This document shows positions 52,870-62,758 of a stretch of 64,000 bases of DNA, one piece after another. Numbering within the stretch: position 1 is the stretch's first letter; every line of letters starts with the position of its first letter. The notes below the pieces were generated by a model. The model saw only the letters and a program-made list of their open reading frames with translations. It was not told where the DNA came from and ran no database searches. The stretch covers positions 434,001 through 498,000 of the forward strand of contig NZ_JAENHL010000007.1 in assembly GCF_016595235.1 (NCBI RefSeq), read 5' to 3'. This DNA is from Taklimakanibacter albus. GTDB lineage: Bacteria > Pseudomonadota > Alphaproteobacteria > Rhizobiales > Aestuariivirgaceae. A program made the translations under genes and the position numbers.

Positions 52870-55800
52870 TCACTCCGCCGGCTGGGCGGATGACGCCGTC
52901 GGCTGTCCACCCCGCCACAGTCTGGTCTTGAGCCTTTCGAGCGCCAGAAACACCACGGGTGTGATGTAGAGGGTCAGCAATTGCGACAGGACGAGACCGC
53001 CGGCGATCGCGACACCGAGCGGCCGGCGCAGCTCCGAACCGGCGCCGAAGCCGAGCGCGATCGGCAGCGCGCCGAGGATGGCGGCGAAGGTAGTCATCAT
53101 GATCGGCCGGAAACGCCGGAGACAGGCCTCGCGGATCGCTTCATAGGCGGGCGCGCCCGCCTGCTGCCGCTTCAGCGCAAAATCGATCATCATGATGCCG
53201 TTCTTCTTGACGATGCCGATCAGCATCACGATGCCGATGACGGCGATCACCGACAGATCCATGCCGGCGAGCCACAGCGCCACCAGGGCGCCGATGCCGG
53301 CGGACGGCAGTCCGGACAAAATGGTGAGCGGATGGATATAGCTCTCATAGAGAATGCCGAGGATGATGTAGATCACCAGAGCCGCGATCAGCAGCAGGAA
53401 GCCCTGCCCCGCCAGCCCGTCGACGAAGACCTGCGCCGTACCGGCGAAATTGGCCGAGACCGAGCTCGGCAGATGCGCCGCCGCGGTCTCCTGGTCCACC
53501 GCTTCGACGGCGGCGCCGAGCGACACATTGGGCGCCAGATTGAAGGAGATCGTGACCGCCGGCTGCTGGGCTTGGTGATTGATCGACAAAGGTCCGGCCT
53601 CCCGCCGGGTCACCGTCACCTGGTCGAGGGGAATGGCGGTGCCGTTCGCCGACTTCACCGAGATCAGCGACAGCACGTTGGGATCGTTCTGCAGCTCCGG
53701 TGCCACTTCGAGGATCACCGGATAGTCGTTGGAGGGCATATAGAGCGTGGCCACCTGCGCCACGCCGAAGGAATTGTAGAGCGTCGAGCGGATGTCATCG
53801 ACATTCACGCCGAGCGCCGCGGCGCGGTCGCGGTCGATATCGACGATGAGCTCGGGGTTGCTGAGTTCGAGATCGGTCGTCACGTCGCGCAGTTCGGGGC
53901 GCTTCTTCAGGCGCTCGACGAGCCCCGGCACCTGCGCGATCAATGTGTTGAGATCGGCGCTCTGCAATGTGTATTGGATATCGGCCTTGGCCGACCGTCC
54001 GCCAATCTGGATATTCTGCACCGCCTGATAATAGGCGTCGATGCCGGGAACGACCGCCGTTTCACGCCTGAGCCGGCGAGCCACGTCCTGCGCCGCATCG
54101 CGCTGATCCTGGGGCTTGAGCGCGATGAAGAGGCGCGCCGTGTTCGCGCCATTGCCGCCCCCGCCCGTCGTCGAAAGCACATAGGCGACCGCCTTGTCCT
54201 GGCGCACGATGGCGCTCACCTGCTGGGTCTTCGCGGCGAGCGCCTCGAAGCCGATATCGGGCAAGGCTTGGATCGTCGCATTCAGATAGCCGGTATCCTC
54301 GGTCGGAAAGAAGCCCTTGGGCATCACGATATAGAGCCAGACCGAGAGGCCGAGCGTCGCCAGGGTGACGAGCAGCATCACACCTTGGAAACGCAAAGCG
54401 ATATCGAGCGTGCCGCGATAAAACCGCTCCATCCATCCGAACACCGTGTCGGAGACGATCGCCACCAGGCTCTTGCGTTTGCCCTCCTCCTCGGCCTTGA
54501 GAAGCCTGGCACAGAGCATCGGCGTGAGTGTCAGGGACACGAAACCCGACACCAGGATCGCCACCGATATGGTCACTGCGAATTCGTTGAACAGGCGCCC
54601 GACCACGCCGCCCATGAACAGGACGGGGATGAACACCGCCACCAGCGACACGGTCATCGACAGGATTGTGAAGCCGATCTCACCGGCGCCTTCGAGCGCG
54701 GCGGCGAAAGGCTTCTGGCCCGCCTCGATATGGCGCACGATATTCTCCAGCATCACGATGGCGTCATCGACCACGAAGCCGGTCGAGAGCGTGATGGCGA
54801 GCAGCGACATGTTGTCGATCGAGAAGCCGAGCACCGCCATTACCGCGCAGGAGGCGATCAGCGACACCGGCAGTGCCAGGACCGGGATCAGCGTGGCGCG
54901 CACCGATTTGAGAAAGGCGAAGATCACCAGGATCACCAGCGCCGCCGCCAGCATCAGGGTGAATTCGACGTCGGACACCGCATTGCGGATCGAGATCGAC
55001 CGGTCATTGGTGACGTCGAGCTTGATCGCGGCCGGCATCTGGCTGCGATAGGAGGCGAGATGCGCCTTCACCTGGTCGACCACGTCGATCGTATTGGCGT
55101 CGGGCTGGCGGAAGATCGCGAGCACGACCGCCCGCTGGTCGTTGTACCAGCTCGCCGTCTGCTCGTTCTGGGCGCCGTCGCGCACCACCGCGACATCGCC
55201 GAGCCGCACCGGTTTGCCGTCCCGCCACGCGACCACCAGGGGCTGATAGTCCGACGCCTTGATGAGCTGCGAAGGCGCGTTGATGGTGAGGTTGCGGTTC
55301 TGGCCCGAGAGGCCGCCGACCGGAACATAGGAGTCGGCGGCGGCAACGGCCGAGGCGATATCCGCCATGCTGAGATCGCGGCTTGCCGCGAGCCGCGGAT
55401 CGGCCTCGATCCTGACGGCCCGCTTCTGCTGGCCGAAGACCGAAACCTGCGCCACGCCGAGGATCTGCGAAAGCTGCGGCACCAGCACATCTTCGGCATA
55501 TTCATCGACATCGGTGAGCGGCATCGTGCTCGAGGCGAGCGCCAGCAGCAGCACCGGCTGGTCGGCCGGGTTGACCTTCCTGAAGCTGGGCGGCGTCGTC
55601 ATCTGCGGCGGCAGCCGCCGTTCGGCGATGCTGAGCGCCGACTGCACATCGAGGGAGGCCCCATCGATATTCCGGTTGAGATCGAACTGCAGCACGATGG
55701 TGGTCGAGCCCTGCATCGAGGTCGACGTCATCGAGGTGACGCCGGGAATCGTCGAGAATTGCTGTTCCAGGGGCTCCGCGACCGAGGACGCCATCGATTC

Positions 55801-55968
55801 AGGGCTGGCGCCCGGCAGTGAGGCGCTGACCTGGATGGTCGGGAAGTCGATGCGTGGCAGCGCGGCCACCGGCAGCTGACGGAAGCCCGCGATACCAAGC
55901 ACGACGAGCGACAGCATGAGCAGCACCGTCATCACCGGCCGTCTGATGCAGAGCTCGGAGAGCCGCAT
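52870..55968 (-). CDS. RND multidrug efflux permease (HAE-1 type)
   Basis: This 1032-residue inner-membrane pump has twelve predicted spans and two large periplasmic loops. Family marks are CIRRPVMTVLLMLSLVVLGI at the N-terminus, GASPESMASSVAEPLEQQ, and STGFVVDDAIVMLENIVRHI in TM4, with the Asp-Asp pair needed for proton transfer. A second GI.LLIGIVKKNGIMM-type span lies near residue 925. The MdtC/MuxC-like sequence suggests efflux of drugs or detergents. It follows the adaptor gene by 2 bp, in an operon with a MarR regulator; no outer-membrane TolC-type gene is adjacent. Confidence 0.93.
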   Translation of the reverse strand: MRLSELCIRRPVMTVLLMLSLVVLGIAGFRQLPVAALPRIDFPTIQVSASLPGASPESMASSVAEPLEQQFSTIPGVTSMTSTSMQGSTTIVLQFDLNRNIDGASLDVQSALSIAERRLPPQMTTPPSFRKVNPADQPVLLLALASSTMPLTDVDEYAEDVLVPQLSQILGVAQVSVFGQQKRAVRIEADPRLAASRDLSMADIASAVAAADSYVPVGGLSGQNRNLTINAPSQLIKASDYQPLVVAWRDGKPVRLGDVAVVRDGAQNEQTASWYNDQRAVVLAIFRQPDANTIDVVDQVKAHLASYRSQMPAAIKLDVTNDRSISIRNAVSDVEFTLMLAAALVILVIFAFLKSVRATLIPVLALPVSLIASCAVMAVLGFSIDNMSLLAITLSTGFVVDDAIVMLENIVRHIEAGQKPFAAALEGAGEIGFTILSMTVSLVAVFIPVLFMGGVVGRLFNEFAVTISVAILVSGFVSLTLTPMLCARLLKAEEEGKRKSLVAIVSDTVFGWMERFYRGTLDIALRFQGVMLLVTLATLGLSVWLYIVMPKGFFPTEDTGYLNATIQALPDIGFEALAAKTQQVSAIVRQDKAVAYVLSTTGGGGNGANTARLFIALKPQDQRDAAQDVARRLRRETAVVPGIDAYYQAVQNIQIGGRSAKADIQYTLQSADLNTLIAQVPGLVERLKKRPELRDVTTDLELSNPELIVDIDRDRAAALGVNVDDIRSTLYNSFGVAQVATLYMPSNDYPVILEVAPELQNDPNVLSLISVKSANGTAIPLDQVTVTRREAGPLSINHQAQQPAVTISFNLAPNVSLGAAVEAVDQETAAAHLPSSVSANFAGTAQVFVDGLAGQGFLLLIAALVIYIILGILYESYIHPLTILSGLPSAGIGALVALWLAGMDLSVIAVIGIVMLIGIVKKNGIMMIDFALKRQQAGAPAYEAIREACLRRFRPIMMTTFAAILGALPIALGFGAGSELRRPLGVAIAGGLVLSQLLTLYITPVVFLALERLKTRLWRGGQPTASSAQPAE

Positions 55969-55970
55969 GA

Positions 55971-57122
55971 TCAGCCTCCCGTCCCCATCGCCTGCTTGAC
56001 CGAAACCTGGACGCCGTCCGACAGCAGAAGCTGCCCGTCGGTTACCACCTGCTCGCCTTCCTTCAGGCCGCTCGCGATGACCGTCATGCCGCGCACATTG
56101 CGCGCCACCGTCACCGGCTTCATATGGGCGCGCTGCTGGGCGTCGACCGCATAGACATAGGATCCTTGCTGGTTCGTCCGCACCGCTTCATCAGGCACGG
56201 TGAGCTGGTCCGGCTCATCGCGGAAGATCACCTCGACATTGACGATCTCGCCCGGCCACAGAAGCGCCGGCGCATTGGCGATGGTGGCATAGGCGGTGAC
56301 GAGTCCGGTCGCGGCGTTGGCCGCGTTGTCGATCGCCGTCACGGCGCCTTCACGCGTTTCGCCCCGCCCCGGCACCGTGAGGCTGATCTTGGCTACTCCT
56401 TGCGCTTTGTCCTCGGCGAGATCGGCGACCAGCTTCTGGGGAATGCCCACCGCGACATAGATCGGATCGAACATGTTGATGGTCACGATCGGGCTTGCCT
56501 GCTGGCCCGAAATGATGGTGGAGCCGGGTTTGACCGGAACGGTGCCGATGCGCCCGCTGACCGGCGCGTGGATCGAGTAGTATTCGCGCTGCACCTGAAG
56601 ATTGTGGAGCGCCGCCTGATCGGACTGCAGGGTCGCCTTGGCGAGGTCGAGTGCGGTCTGCGCGTCGGCGGCGTTTTCCTGCGTTTCGAACTTGCCGGCG
56701 AGCAGCTTGTCGATCCGCGCCAGGTCGCGCTCGGCCTTGTCGATATTGGCCTGGTCCTTGGCCAGCGTCGCCTGCGCCTCCTCGATCTCTGTATCGATCA
56801 GCCTGGCATCGATCTCGATCAGAAGGTCGCCTTCCTTCACATCGGCGCCATCCGCCACGGCGACCTTGGAGACGATGCCGGAAACTTGCGACGTGACGGC
56901 GATCGAGGCGATGGGCTGGACCGTGCCTATGGTGGCGAAGCTGATCGGCAAGGTCATGCGCTTGGCTTCGGCGAGCACGACCGGGATTGCCGCTTCTGCC
57001 CGGTGCGCGGGGGTGGTCTGCGCATCGGCCACCCGCTCGGCAAAGCCGCCCAGATACCAATAGCCGGCCCAGCCGGCGCCGATCGCGGCGAGGAAGCTCA
57101 GCAACAGGAGAATGCGTCTCAT
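55971..57122 (-). CDS. RND efflux periplasmic adaptor (membrane fusion protein)
   Basis: This 383-residue protein has an N-terminal membrane anchor (about 4-28). A lipoyl-like half (VAVADGADVKEGDLLIEIDA) and alpha-hairpin (about 95-170, ETQENAADAQTALDLAKATL) are followed by the second lipoyl half REYYSIHAPVSGRIGTVPVK and the beta-barrel/proximal domains. It links the RND pump to the outer-membrane channel. It starts 4 bp after the MarR gene ends and ends 2 bp before the pump. Confidence 0.93.
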   Translation of the reverse strand: MRRILLLLSFLAAIGAGWAGYWYLGGFAERVADAQTTPAHRAEAAIPVVLAEAKRMTLPISFATIGTVQPIASIAVTSQVSGIVSKVAVADGADVKEGDLLIEIDARLIDTEIEEAQATLAKDQANIDKAERDLARIDKLLAGKFETQENAADAQTALDLAKATLQSDQAALHNLQVQREYYSIHAPVSGRIGTVPVKPGSTIISGQQASPIVTINMFDPIYVAVGIPQKLVADLAEDKAQGVAKISLTVPGRGETREGAVTAIDNAANAATGLVTAYATIANAPALLWPGEIVNVEVIFRDEPDQLTVPDEAVRTNQQGSYVYAVDAQQRAHMKPVTVARNVRGMTVIASGLKEGEQVVTDGQLLLSDGVQVSVKQAMGTGG

Positions 57123-57126
57123 GGCC

Positions 57127-57591
57127 TTATTCCGCGGCTTCCTTGCCGCTGTCTTGCGGCACCCTCAAACGCTGCCTGAGCAGGCCGAGGACATCATGGG
57201 CCTGCCTCAGCGTAGCATCATCCACCTTGGCCAGCACCTCACCGGCAATTGCCTCGCGGAAGCCGTCGATCTTGAGCGCCAGGGCCCGCCCGGCGGCGGT
57301 CAGGTGAATGCGGTTGATACGGCGGTCGCGGGCATCGCCGCGCCGCTCGACCAGTCCCTGGCGGGTCAGCTTGTCGATGAGGCTGGACAGCGAAATGGGC
57401 CGCACTTCCATGTCGGCCGCCAATTCGGCCTGGGTGGCGCCCTCCCGCCGGCTGAGCCTGGCGAGAACACGCAATTGCGCGCCCGTGAGGCCCATGGCTT
57501 GGGCCCGCTGATCGACGAAATGGCGCAGATGCCGGGACGTCTCGATCAAGGTGCTCAGGAATTCACGGCGGAACGAACGCTTGCGGTCCAT
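57127..57591 (-). CDS. MarR-family transcriptional regulator of the RND operon
   Basis: This 154-residue winged-helix regulator has TGAQLRVLARLSRREGATQAELAA as HTH entry, then RPISLSSLIDKLTRQGLVER as recognition helix and wing GDARDRRINRIHLT. MarR proteins repress their own operon until a phenolic or drug ligand binds. It is the first gene of the RND operon, 4 bp upstream of the adaptor gene. Confidence 0.9.
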   Translation of the reverse strand: MDRKRSFRREFLSTLIETSRHLRHFVDQRAQAMGLTGAQLRVLARLSRREGATQAELAADMEVRPISLSSLIDKLTRQGLVERRGDARDRRINRIHLTAAGRALALKIDGFREAIAGEVLAKVDDATLRQAHDVLGLLRQRLRVPQDSGKEAAE

Positions 57592-57686
57592 GGCCTTAAG
57601 CCTCCTGTCTATGAGGTGGCTTACGATCTGGGCGATGCAAGGGCGATTTGCTTAAACCTTGGCAATGTTGCCGCGCCAAAGATAAA

Positions 57687-57708
57687 GGGCCGGGAAATCT
57701 CCCGGCCC
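57687..57708 (-). terminator. Rho-independent terminator of the petABC operon
   Basis: GGGCCGGGA (57687-57695) pairs with TCCCGGCCC (57700-57708) around a four-base loop. On the minus strand it is followed by TTTATCTTT. It lies 24 bp after the petC stop. Confidence 0.85.
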
Positions 57709-57732
57709 CTAAACTTCAGTGTTCAGTTAGAC

Positions 57733-58551
57733 TTAATGCTCGACCTTGGCCCAGACGCGCTGCTTCACGAAATAGAGCAGCACGGCGAAGATCGCGAGAT
57801 AGATGAGGGTGGCGAAGCCCAAGGACTTGCGCTCCTCCATCTTGGGCTCGGCGGCCCAGGCCAGGAAGGCCGAGACGTCGCGCGCCATGGCATCGACCGT
57901 GTTCGGCGCACCATCATCGAAGGTCACCTGGCCGTCGACAAGCGGCTGCGCCATGGTGATCCAGTGGCCGCTGGCAAAATACGGATTGTAGTGCTTGCCC
58001 TCGGGCGCATCCTTGGCGGCTTCGGCCGGCGGCTGCTCATAGCCGGTCAGCACCGAATAGACATATTGCGGTCCGCCGACGCCGTTGATGAGCTGGTTGA
58101 ACGTGCCGTACCAGCCGGCCCTCGCCTTGGTGATGAGCGAGAGGTCGGGAGGCAGGGCCCCGCCATTGGCGTTGCGCGCCGCCTGCTCATTGGCGAAGGG
58201 CGATGGGAAGCGGTCGGACGGGACGCCCGGCCGGTCGAACATCTCGCCGTCCTCGCCCGGTCCATCCTTGACCGTGAAGGTCGCGGCCAGCGCCTTGACC
58301 TGCTCGTCGGAGAAGCTGGGGCCACCCGGCTGCGAGAGGTTGCGGAAGGAGACCAGCCGCATCGAGTGGCAGGCCGAGCAGACTTCCTTGTAGACCTTGT
58401 AGCCGCGCTGCAGCTCGCCCCGGTCGAATGTGCCGAACGGCCCCTCGAAGGAATAGGAAATGTCCTTCGCTTCCTTCTGGCCCTCCGCGGCGAAAGCCGG
58501 GACGGCGAGAAGGACGAGAGAGGCCGCGACGAGTGTCTTGAAGAGTTTCAT
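57733..58551 (-). CDS. petC: Cytochrome c1 of the bc1 complex
   Basis: The start at 58551 (MKLFKTLVAASLVLLAV) gives 272 residues with a signal peptide (cleavage near AFAAE). The haem-binding CSACH lies at 58-62. The axial Met region, the acidic PGEDGEMFDRPG segment and the C-terminal anchor (FATLIYLAIFAVLLYFVKQR) are typical. It takes electrons from the Rieske protein to soluble cytochrome c in the periplasm. It is encoded separately from cytochrome b, as in most rhizobia except those with fused fbcH. It follows petB by 14 bp. Confidence 0.95.
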   Translation of the reverse strand: MKLFKTLVAASLVLLAVPAFAAEGQKEAKDISYSFEGPFGTFDRGELQRGYKVYKEVCSACHSMRLVSFRNLSQPGGPSFSDEQVKALAATFTVKDGPGEDGEMFDRPGVPSDRFPSPFANEQAARNANGGALPPDLSLITKARAGWYGTFNQLINGVGGPQYVYSVLTGYEQPPAEAAKDAPEGKHYNPYFASGHWITMAQPLVDGQVTFDDGAPNTVDAMARDVSAFLAWAAEPKMEERKSLGFATLIYLAIFAVLLYFVKQRVWAKVEH

Positions 58552-58565
58552 GTGTCTTTCTCCAA

Positions 58566-59828
58566 TCACTCGGCGGGCACGGCCTGGCCTTGCGGCAAGG
58601 CGGGTTTCTTCTTGGCGAGCACGTCGTCTGAGATTGACGACGGCAGCGGCTTCGGCGTCTCGAGGAGGCCGAGCAGCGGCAGGATCACCAGGAAGTGGGC
58701 GAAGTAGTAGAAGGTCAGGAGACGCGAGAAGGTGACATACCAGCCCTCAGGCGGCTTCGAGCCCAGATAGCCGAGGCCGATGCAGACCGCGACGAAGATC
58801 CAGAAGAAGCCCTTGAACAGCGGCCGGTAGTTGCCTGAGCGCACCTTCGACGTGTCGAGCCAAGGCAGCACGAAGAGGATGGCGATCGAGCCGAACATCG
58901 CGACGACACCGCCGAGCTTGTCGGGGATGGCGCGCAGGATCGCGTAGAACGGCAGGTAATACCATTCGGGCACGATATGCGCCGGTGTCGACAGCGGATT
59001 GGCCGGCTCGTAGTTGATCGCGTGGCCGAGATAGTTCGGTGCGAAGAACAGGAACAAGCCGAAGAGGATGAGGAACACGACGATCGCGAACGAATCCTTC
59101 ATCGTATAGTACGGATGGAAGGGCACCGTGTCCTGCCCCGACTTCACGCTGACGCCGGTCGGGTTGTTGTTACCCGGCACATGCAGCGCCCAGATATGCA
59201 GGCCGACCAGGCCGGCGAGCACGAAGGGCAACAGATAGTGCAGCGAGAAGAAGCGGTTGAGCGTCGGATTGTCGACCGCATAGCCACCCCACAGCCAGGT
59301 GGTGATCGGCTCGCCGAAGAACGGAATGGCCGAGAACAGGTTGGTGATGACCTTGGCGCCCCAGAAGCTCATCTGGCCCCAGGGAAGCACGTAGCCCATG
59401 AAGGCGGTGGCCATCATCACGAGATAGATGAGGACGCCGATGATCCACAGCACCTCGCGCGGCGCCTTGTAGGAGCCGTAATACATGCCGCGGAAGATGT
59501 GGATATAGACGGCGATGAAGAACATCGACGCGCCGTTGGCGTGCATGTAGCGGATGAGCCAGCCATAGTTCACGTCGCGCATGATGTGCTCGACGGAGTT
59601 GAAGGCCAAGTCGACATGCGGCGTGTAATGCATCACCAGCACGATGCCGGTGATGATCTGCACCACCAGCATGACGGCGAGGATGCCGCCGAAAGTCCAC
59701 CAGTAGTTCAGGTTCTTAGGTGTCGGGAAATCGAGAGCCGAGCTCTTGACCAGCTCGACGATCGGCAGGCGCTCATGGAGCCATTTCTCCGCGGCGCTCT
59801 TGGGTTGGTAAGTCGAATGTCCGCCCAT
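58566..59828 (-). CDS. petB: Cytochrome b of the bc1 complex
   Basis: The start at 59828 ([16 protein letters not shown]) gives 420 residues, the normal alphaproteobacterial cytochrome b length; an upstream extension runs through petA. Eight membrane spans carry the four haem-ligating His, for example in [29 protein letters not shown] and [17 protein letters not shown]. The quinol-site motif is present as [10 protein letters not shown]. The enzyme moves protons while passing electrons from ubiquinol to cytochrome c1. Confidence 0.97.
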   Translation of the reverse strand: MGGHSTYQPKSAAEKWLHERLPIVELVKSSALDFPTPKNLNYWWTFGGILAVMLVVQIITGIVLVMHYTPHVDLAFNSVEHIMRDVNYGWLIRYMHANGASMFFIAVYIHIFRGMYYGSYKAPREVLWIIGVLIYLVMMATAFMGYVLPWGQMSFWGAKVITNLFSAIPFFGEPITTWLWGGYAVDNPTLNRFFSLHYLLPFVLAGLVGLHIWALHVPGNNNPTGVSVKSGQDTVPFHPYYTMKDSFAIVVFLILFGLFLFFAPNYLGHAINYEPANPLSTPAHIVPEWYYLPFYAILRAIPDKLGGVVAMFGSIAILFVLPWLDTSKVRSGNYRPLFKGFFWIFVAVCIGLGYLGSKPPEGWYVTFSRLLTFYYFAHFLVILPLLGLLETPKPLPSSISDDVLAKKKPALPQGQAVPAE

Positions 59829-59841
59829 CGCGTGCCCTCTG

Positions 59842-60402
59842 TTAGCCGATACGGATCTTGGTATCGGAGATATATGCATAGATCGGCACCGGCAGATTCT
59901 GCGGCGCCGGGCCTTTGCGGATGCGTCCGGCCGTGTCGTAATGCGAGCCGTGGCAGGGGCAGAACCACCCGCCGTAATCACCTTGCTGGCCGAGCGGCAC
60001 GCAGCCGAGATGGGTGCACACACCCATCATCACCAGCAGCTTCTCCTTGCCATCGACCACGCGGTTGACGTCGGTGGCGGGATCGCCCTCTTTCACATTG
60101 GCGTTGCGGGCAACGGGATCGGGGAGGTCGGTGACCGGCACCGCCTTGGCCTCGTCGATCTCCTTCTGGGTGCGATGCCGCACGAAAACCGGGTTGCCGC
60201 GCCACTTGATGGTGATGCTCTGGCCTTCGGCGATCGGCGCGATATCGAGCTCGATCGAGGCCATAGCGCGCACCGACGCGTCAGGATTCATCTGGTCGAT
60301 GAACGGCCAGGCCACCAGGGCCGCGCCCACCGCACCGGCCGCACCGGTGGCTATATAGAGAAAGTCGCGCCGGTTCGGATCGGCATGTTCGGCTGTGGAC
60401 AC
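59842..60402 (-). CDS. petA: Rieske iron-sulfur subunit of the bc1 complex
   Basis: I chose a GTG start at 60402 ([20 protein letters not shown]): AGGAA lies about 6 bases upstream, and the protein then has the conserved RRDFLY Tat-type N-terminus. The 186-residue protein has the membrane anchor (about 12-32) and the 2Fe-2S motifs CTHLGC and CPCHGS. It shuttles electrons from ubiquinol to cytochrome c1. It leads the petABC operon (13 bp before petB) and diverges from trmL. Confidence 0.95.
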   Translation of the reverse strand: MSTAEHADPNRRDFLYIATGAAGAVGAALVAWPFIDQMNPDASVRAMASIELDIAPIAEGQSITIKWRGNPVFVRHRTQKEIDEAKAVPVTDLPDPVARNANVKEGDPATDVNRVVDGKEKLLVMMGVCTHLGCVPLGQQGDYGGWFCPCHGSHYDTAGRIRKGPAPQNLPVPIYAYISDTKIRIG

Positions 60403-60566
60403 TTGAGTTTCCTCTCGCAAAAGGCATACCGGAAGGCCCGCGAAACCGGCCGGCACACGAATTGGTGTGTTTTTGGCATCGGGTTTCCGGAATGTCTAGC
60501 CATCAAGTGTCGCAGTGAGACGATACTTTGCGCGCCTCCCTGCCCGGAACTAAGAAGCTGAAATCC

Positions 60567-61019
60567 ATGATCGAAATCGCCCTCTACCAGCCCGACATCC
60601 CACCCAATGCGGCAACCGTCATGCGCATGGCGGCCTGCTTTGGCTTACGGGTGAGGATCATCGAGCCGGCCGGCTTCACCTGGTCCGATTCTTCCCTGAA
60701 ACGCGCCGGCATGGATTATCTGGATCATGCCCTGGTCGTCCGCGACCCGTCCTGGACCGCCTTCCGGGAGGCCACCCGGGGCCACAGGCTGATTCTCGCC
60801 TCGACCAAGGCGGCTGTCCCCTATACCGATTTCAGCTTCCACAAGGGCGACATCCTGGTGATGGGCCGGGAAAGCTCGGGCGTTCCGGCGGAAGTCCACG
60901 ACGCGGCCGACGCCCGGCTCCTGATTCCCATGCGTCCCGGTTTGCGCTCGCTCAATGTGGCGCTGGCCTGCGCCATGATCACCGGCGAGGCCCTGCGCCA
61001 GACGGGCGGCTTTCCTTAA
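60567..61019 (+). CDS. trmL: tRNA (cytidine(34)-2'-O)-methyltransferase TrmL
   Basis: The start at 60567 (MIEIALYQPDIPPNAATVMR) is the conserved TrmL N-terminus and gives 150 residues; the frame continues upstream but without similarity. This small SPOUT methyltransferase modifies the wobble nucleotide of tRNA-Leu isoacceptors. SPOUT features are GDILVMGRESSGVP and RSLNVALACAMITGE at the knot. It is followed by hemF on the same strand and diverges from petA. Confidence 0.94.
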   Translation: MIEIALYQPDIPPNAATVMRMAACFGLRVRIIEPAGFTWSDSSLKRAGMDYLDHALVVRDPSWTAFREATRGHRLILASTKAAVPYTDFSFHKGDILVMGRESSGVPAEVHDAADARLLIPMRPGLRSLNVALACAMITGEALRQTGGFP

Positions 61020-61088
61020 GGCCACATGCCCGGGAGCGTGACGCCCCGCCGCTTTGTCTTGCCCAGCAAGTTTCGCCAGAGTCCGGCC

Positions 61089-61961
61089 ATGACCAAGACA
61101 TTGGAACAAAAACAAGCCAAAGCACGCGCCTGGTTCGAGACCTTGCGCGACCAGATCTGCGCCGAATTCGAGAGGCTGGAGGACGAATTGGGCGGCGCCG
61201 AGCCGCCCGGCCGCTTCGCCCGCAAGGCGTGGAGCCGCAAGGACCATGCCGGCGTCGAGGGTGGCGGCGGCGTCATGTCGATGATCCATGGGCGCCTGTT
61301 CGAGAAGGCGGGCGTCCATTGTTCGACCGTGCATGGCGAATTCTCGCCCGAATTCCGCAAGCAGATCCCCGGGGCCGAGGACGATCCGCGCTTCTGGGCC
61401 TCAGGCATCTCGCTCATCGTCCATCCGCGCAATCCCCATGTGCCCGCGGTGCACATGAACACCCGTTTCGTGGTGACGTCGAAATCCTGGTTCGGCGGCG
61501 GCGCCGACCTGACCCCGGTCCTGGACGTCCGGCGCACCCAGGAACATCGCGACAGCGTCGCCTTCCACGCCGCAATGAAAGCAGCATGCGAGGCCCATCC
61601 CATCGCCGACTATGCGAAGTTCAAGAAATGGTGCGATGACTATTTCTTCCTGCCGCATCGCGGCGAGGCGCGCGGTATCGGCGGCATCTTCTTCGACTAT
61701 GTCGACTCGGGCGACTGGGACGCCGACTTCGCCTTCGTGCGGGAAGTCGGCCGCGCCTTCCGCGACGCCTATCCGCCGATCGTGCGCGCCAATATGAAGG
61801 AGAGCTGGACCGCCGCTGAGCGCGAGGAGCAGCTCATCCGCCGCGGACGTTATGTCGAATTCAACCTGCTGTATGACCGCGGCACGATCTTCGGCCTCAA
61901 GACCGGCGGCAATGTGGAGTCTATACTCTCCTCGCTACCCCCGGAAGTGAAGTGGCCTTAA
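61089..61961 (+). CDS. hemF: Oxygen-dependent coproporphyrinogen III oxidase
   Basis: I place the start at 61089 ([16 protein letters not shown]), 69 bp after the trmL stop, giving 290 residues. The enzyme decarboxylates coproporphyrinogen III to protoporphyrinogen IX in haem synthesis. HemF signatures are [51 protein letters not shown] and [19 protein letters not shown]. Its position near petABC fits a shared demand for haem. Confidence 0.95.
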   Translation: MTKTLEQKQAKARAWFETLRDQICAEFERLEDELGGAEPPGRFARKAWSRKDHAGVEGGGGVMSMIHGRLFEKAGVHCSTVHGEFSPEFRKQIPGAEDDPRFWASGISLIVHPRNPHVPAVHMNTRFVVTSKSWFGGGADLTPVLDVRRTQEHRDSVAFHAAMKAACEAHPIADYAKFKKWCDDYFFLPHRGEARGIGGIFFDYVDSGDWDADFAFVREVGRAFRDAYPPIVRANMKESWTAAEREEQLIRRGRYVEFNLLYDRGTIFGLKTGGNVESILSSLPPEVKWP

Positions 61962-61994
61962 TATCGCGGGGTTGGACTTCGCAAGGAGAGATTG

Positions 61995-62540
61995 ATGGAT
62001 CTGCGGCACGGCTTCGACATTAAGCGGTATATCCGGACCATTCCGGATTACCCCAAGAAGGGTATCCTTTTCCGCGACATCACCACGCTCCTCGCCAATT
62101 TGCACGCCTTCCGTGCGGCGGTGGATGAGCTCGCCTGGCCGTTCCTCAAGGGCGGCATCGACTATGTGGCCGGCATCGAAGCGCGCGGCTTCATCTTAGG
62201 CGGGGCTGTCGCCCATGTGCTGGGCCGCGGCTTCGTGCCCATCCGCAAGAAAGGCAAGCTGCCCTATAGGGTGATCGGCCAGGAATATGCGCTCGAATAC
62301 GGCGTCGACACGATCGAGATCCATGCCGATGCGATCAGTGCCGGCGACCGCATCCTGCTCATCGACGATCTGATCGCCACCGGCGGCACCGCCAATGCCG
62401 CCATCGACCTGATCCGCAAATCGGGCGGTGAAGTCGTGGCCGCCGCCTTCGTGATCGACCTCCCCGACATCGGCGGCAGCAAGCTGTTGCGCGACAAGGG
62501 CGTCAAGATCCATACGCTCGTGTCCTTCGAAGGCCATTGA
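61995..62540 (+). CDS. apt: Adenine phosphoribosyltransferase
   Basis: The ATG at 61995 follows AAGGAGAG, giving 181 residues; the TTG three bases earlier is less likely. The enzyme converts adenine and PRPP to AMP. Features are [35 protein letters not shown] and the PRPP-binding loop [16 protein letters not shown]. It recycles adenine such as that released by MtnP. It is 33 bp after hemF. Confidence 0.96.
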   Translation: MDLRHGFDIKRYIRTIPDYPKKGILFRDITTLLANLHAFRAAVDELAWPFLKGGIDYVAGIEARGFILGGAVAHVLGRGFVPIRKKGKLPYRVIGQEYALEYGVDTIEIHADAISAGDRILLIDDLIATGGTANAAIDLIRKSGGEVVAAAFVIDLPDIGGSKLLRDKGVKIHTLVSFEGH

Positions 62541-62581
62541 GTCCTTGGTCGTGTCAGTGGCACAAGACTGGCACAGGATTT

Positions 62582-62697
62582 CCCCTGCTATGAGGGGCCC
62601 GCGGAAATTCCCTGCAAATCCCTGCTGATCCGCTGTAAATCCGCTGCAAAAGAACAGCGGATCTGCAGCGGATTTCCGGCAAAGACCTGCAGGAATG
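62582..62697. repeat. Self-complementary intergenic repeat region
   Basis: A small hairpin (CCCCT 62582-62586, AGGGG 62593-62597) is followed by four degenerate 10-11-bp direct units (TTCCCTGCAAA, TCCCTGCTGA, TCCGCTGTAAA, TCCGCTGCAAA). An inverted set then follows: AAATCCGCTGC (62637-62647) pairs with GCAGCGGATTT (62665-62675), and ATCCGCTGT (62628-62636) with ACAGCGGAT (62654-62662). The first hairpin may terminate apt. The rest looks like a palindromic repetitive element. No coding sequence is seen. Confidence 0.65.
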
Positions 62698-62758
62698 GCG
62701 CGGCTGACATGCCGATCCGTCCGAAGCCCGAACCGGCTTTTCCGTGTAAGCGGAAAAA

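Noticed and set aside
52981-55821. A 946-codon open frame on the plus strand opposite the RND permease gene
   Set aside because: It is a GC-rich shadow of the conserved RND gene: strongly charged (His/Arg/Asp/Glu) composition, no recognisable domain, no start context.
62606-62697. Repeated TCCCTGC/TCCGCTG units as a CRISPR array
   Set aside because: Units are only about 11 bp, degenerate, not separated by unique spacers, and no cas genes are present.
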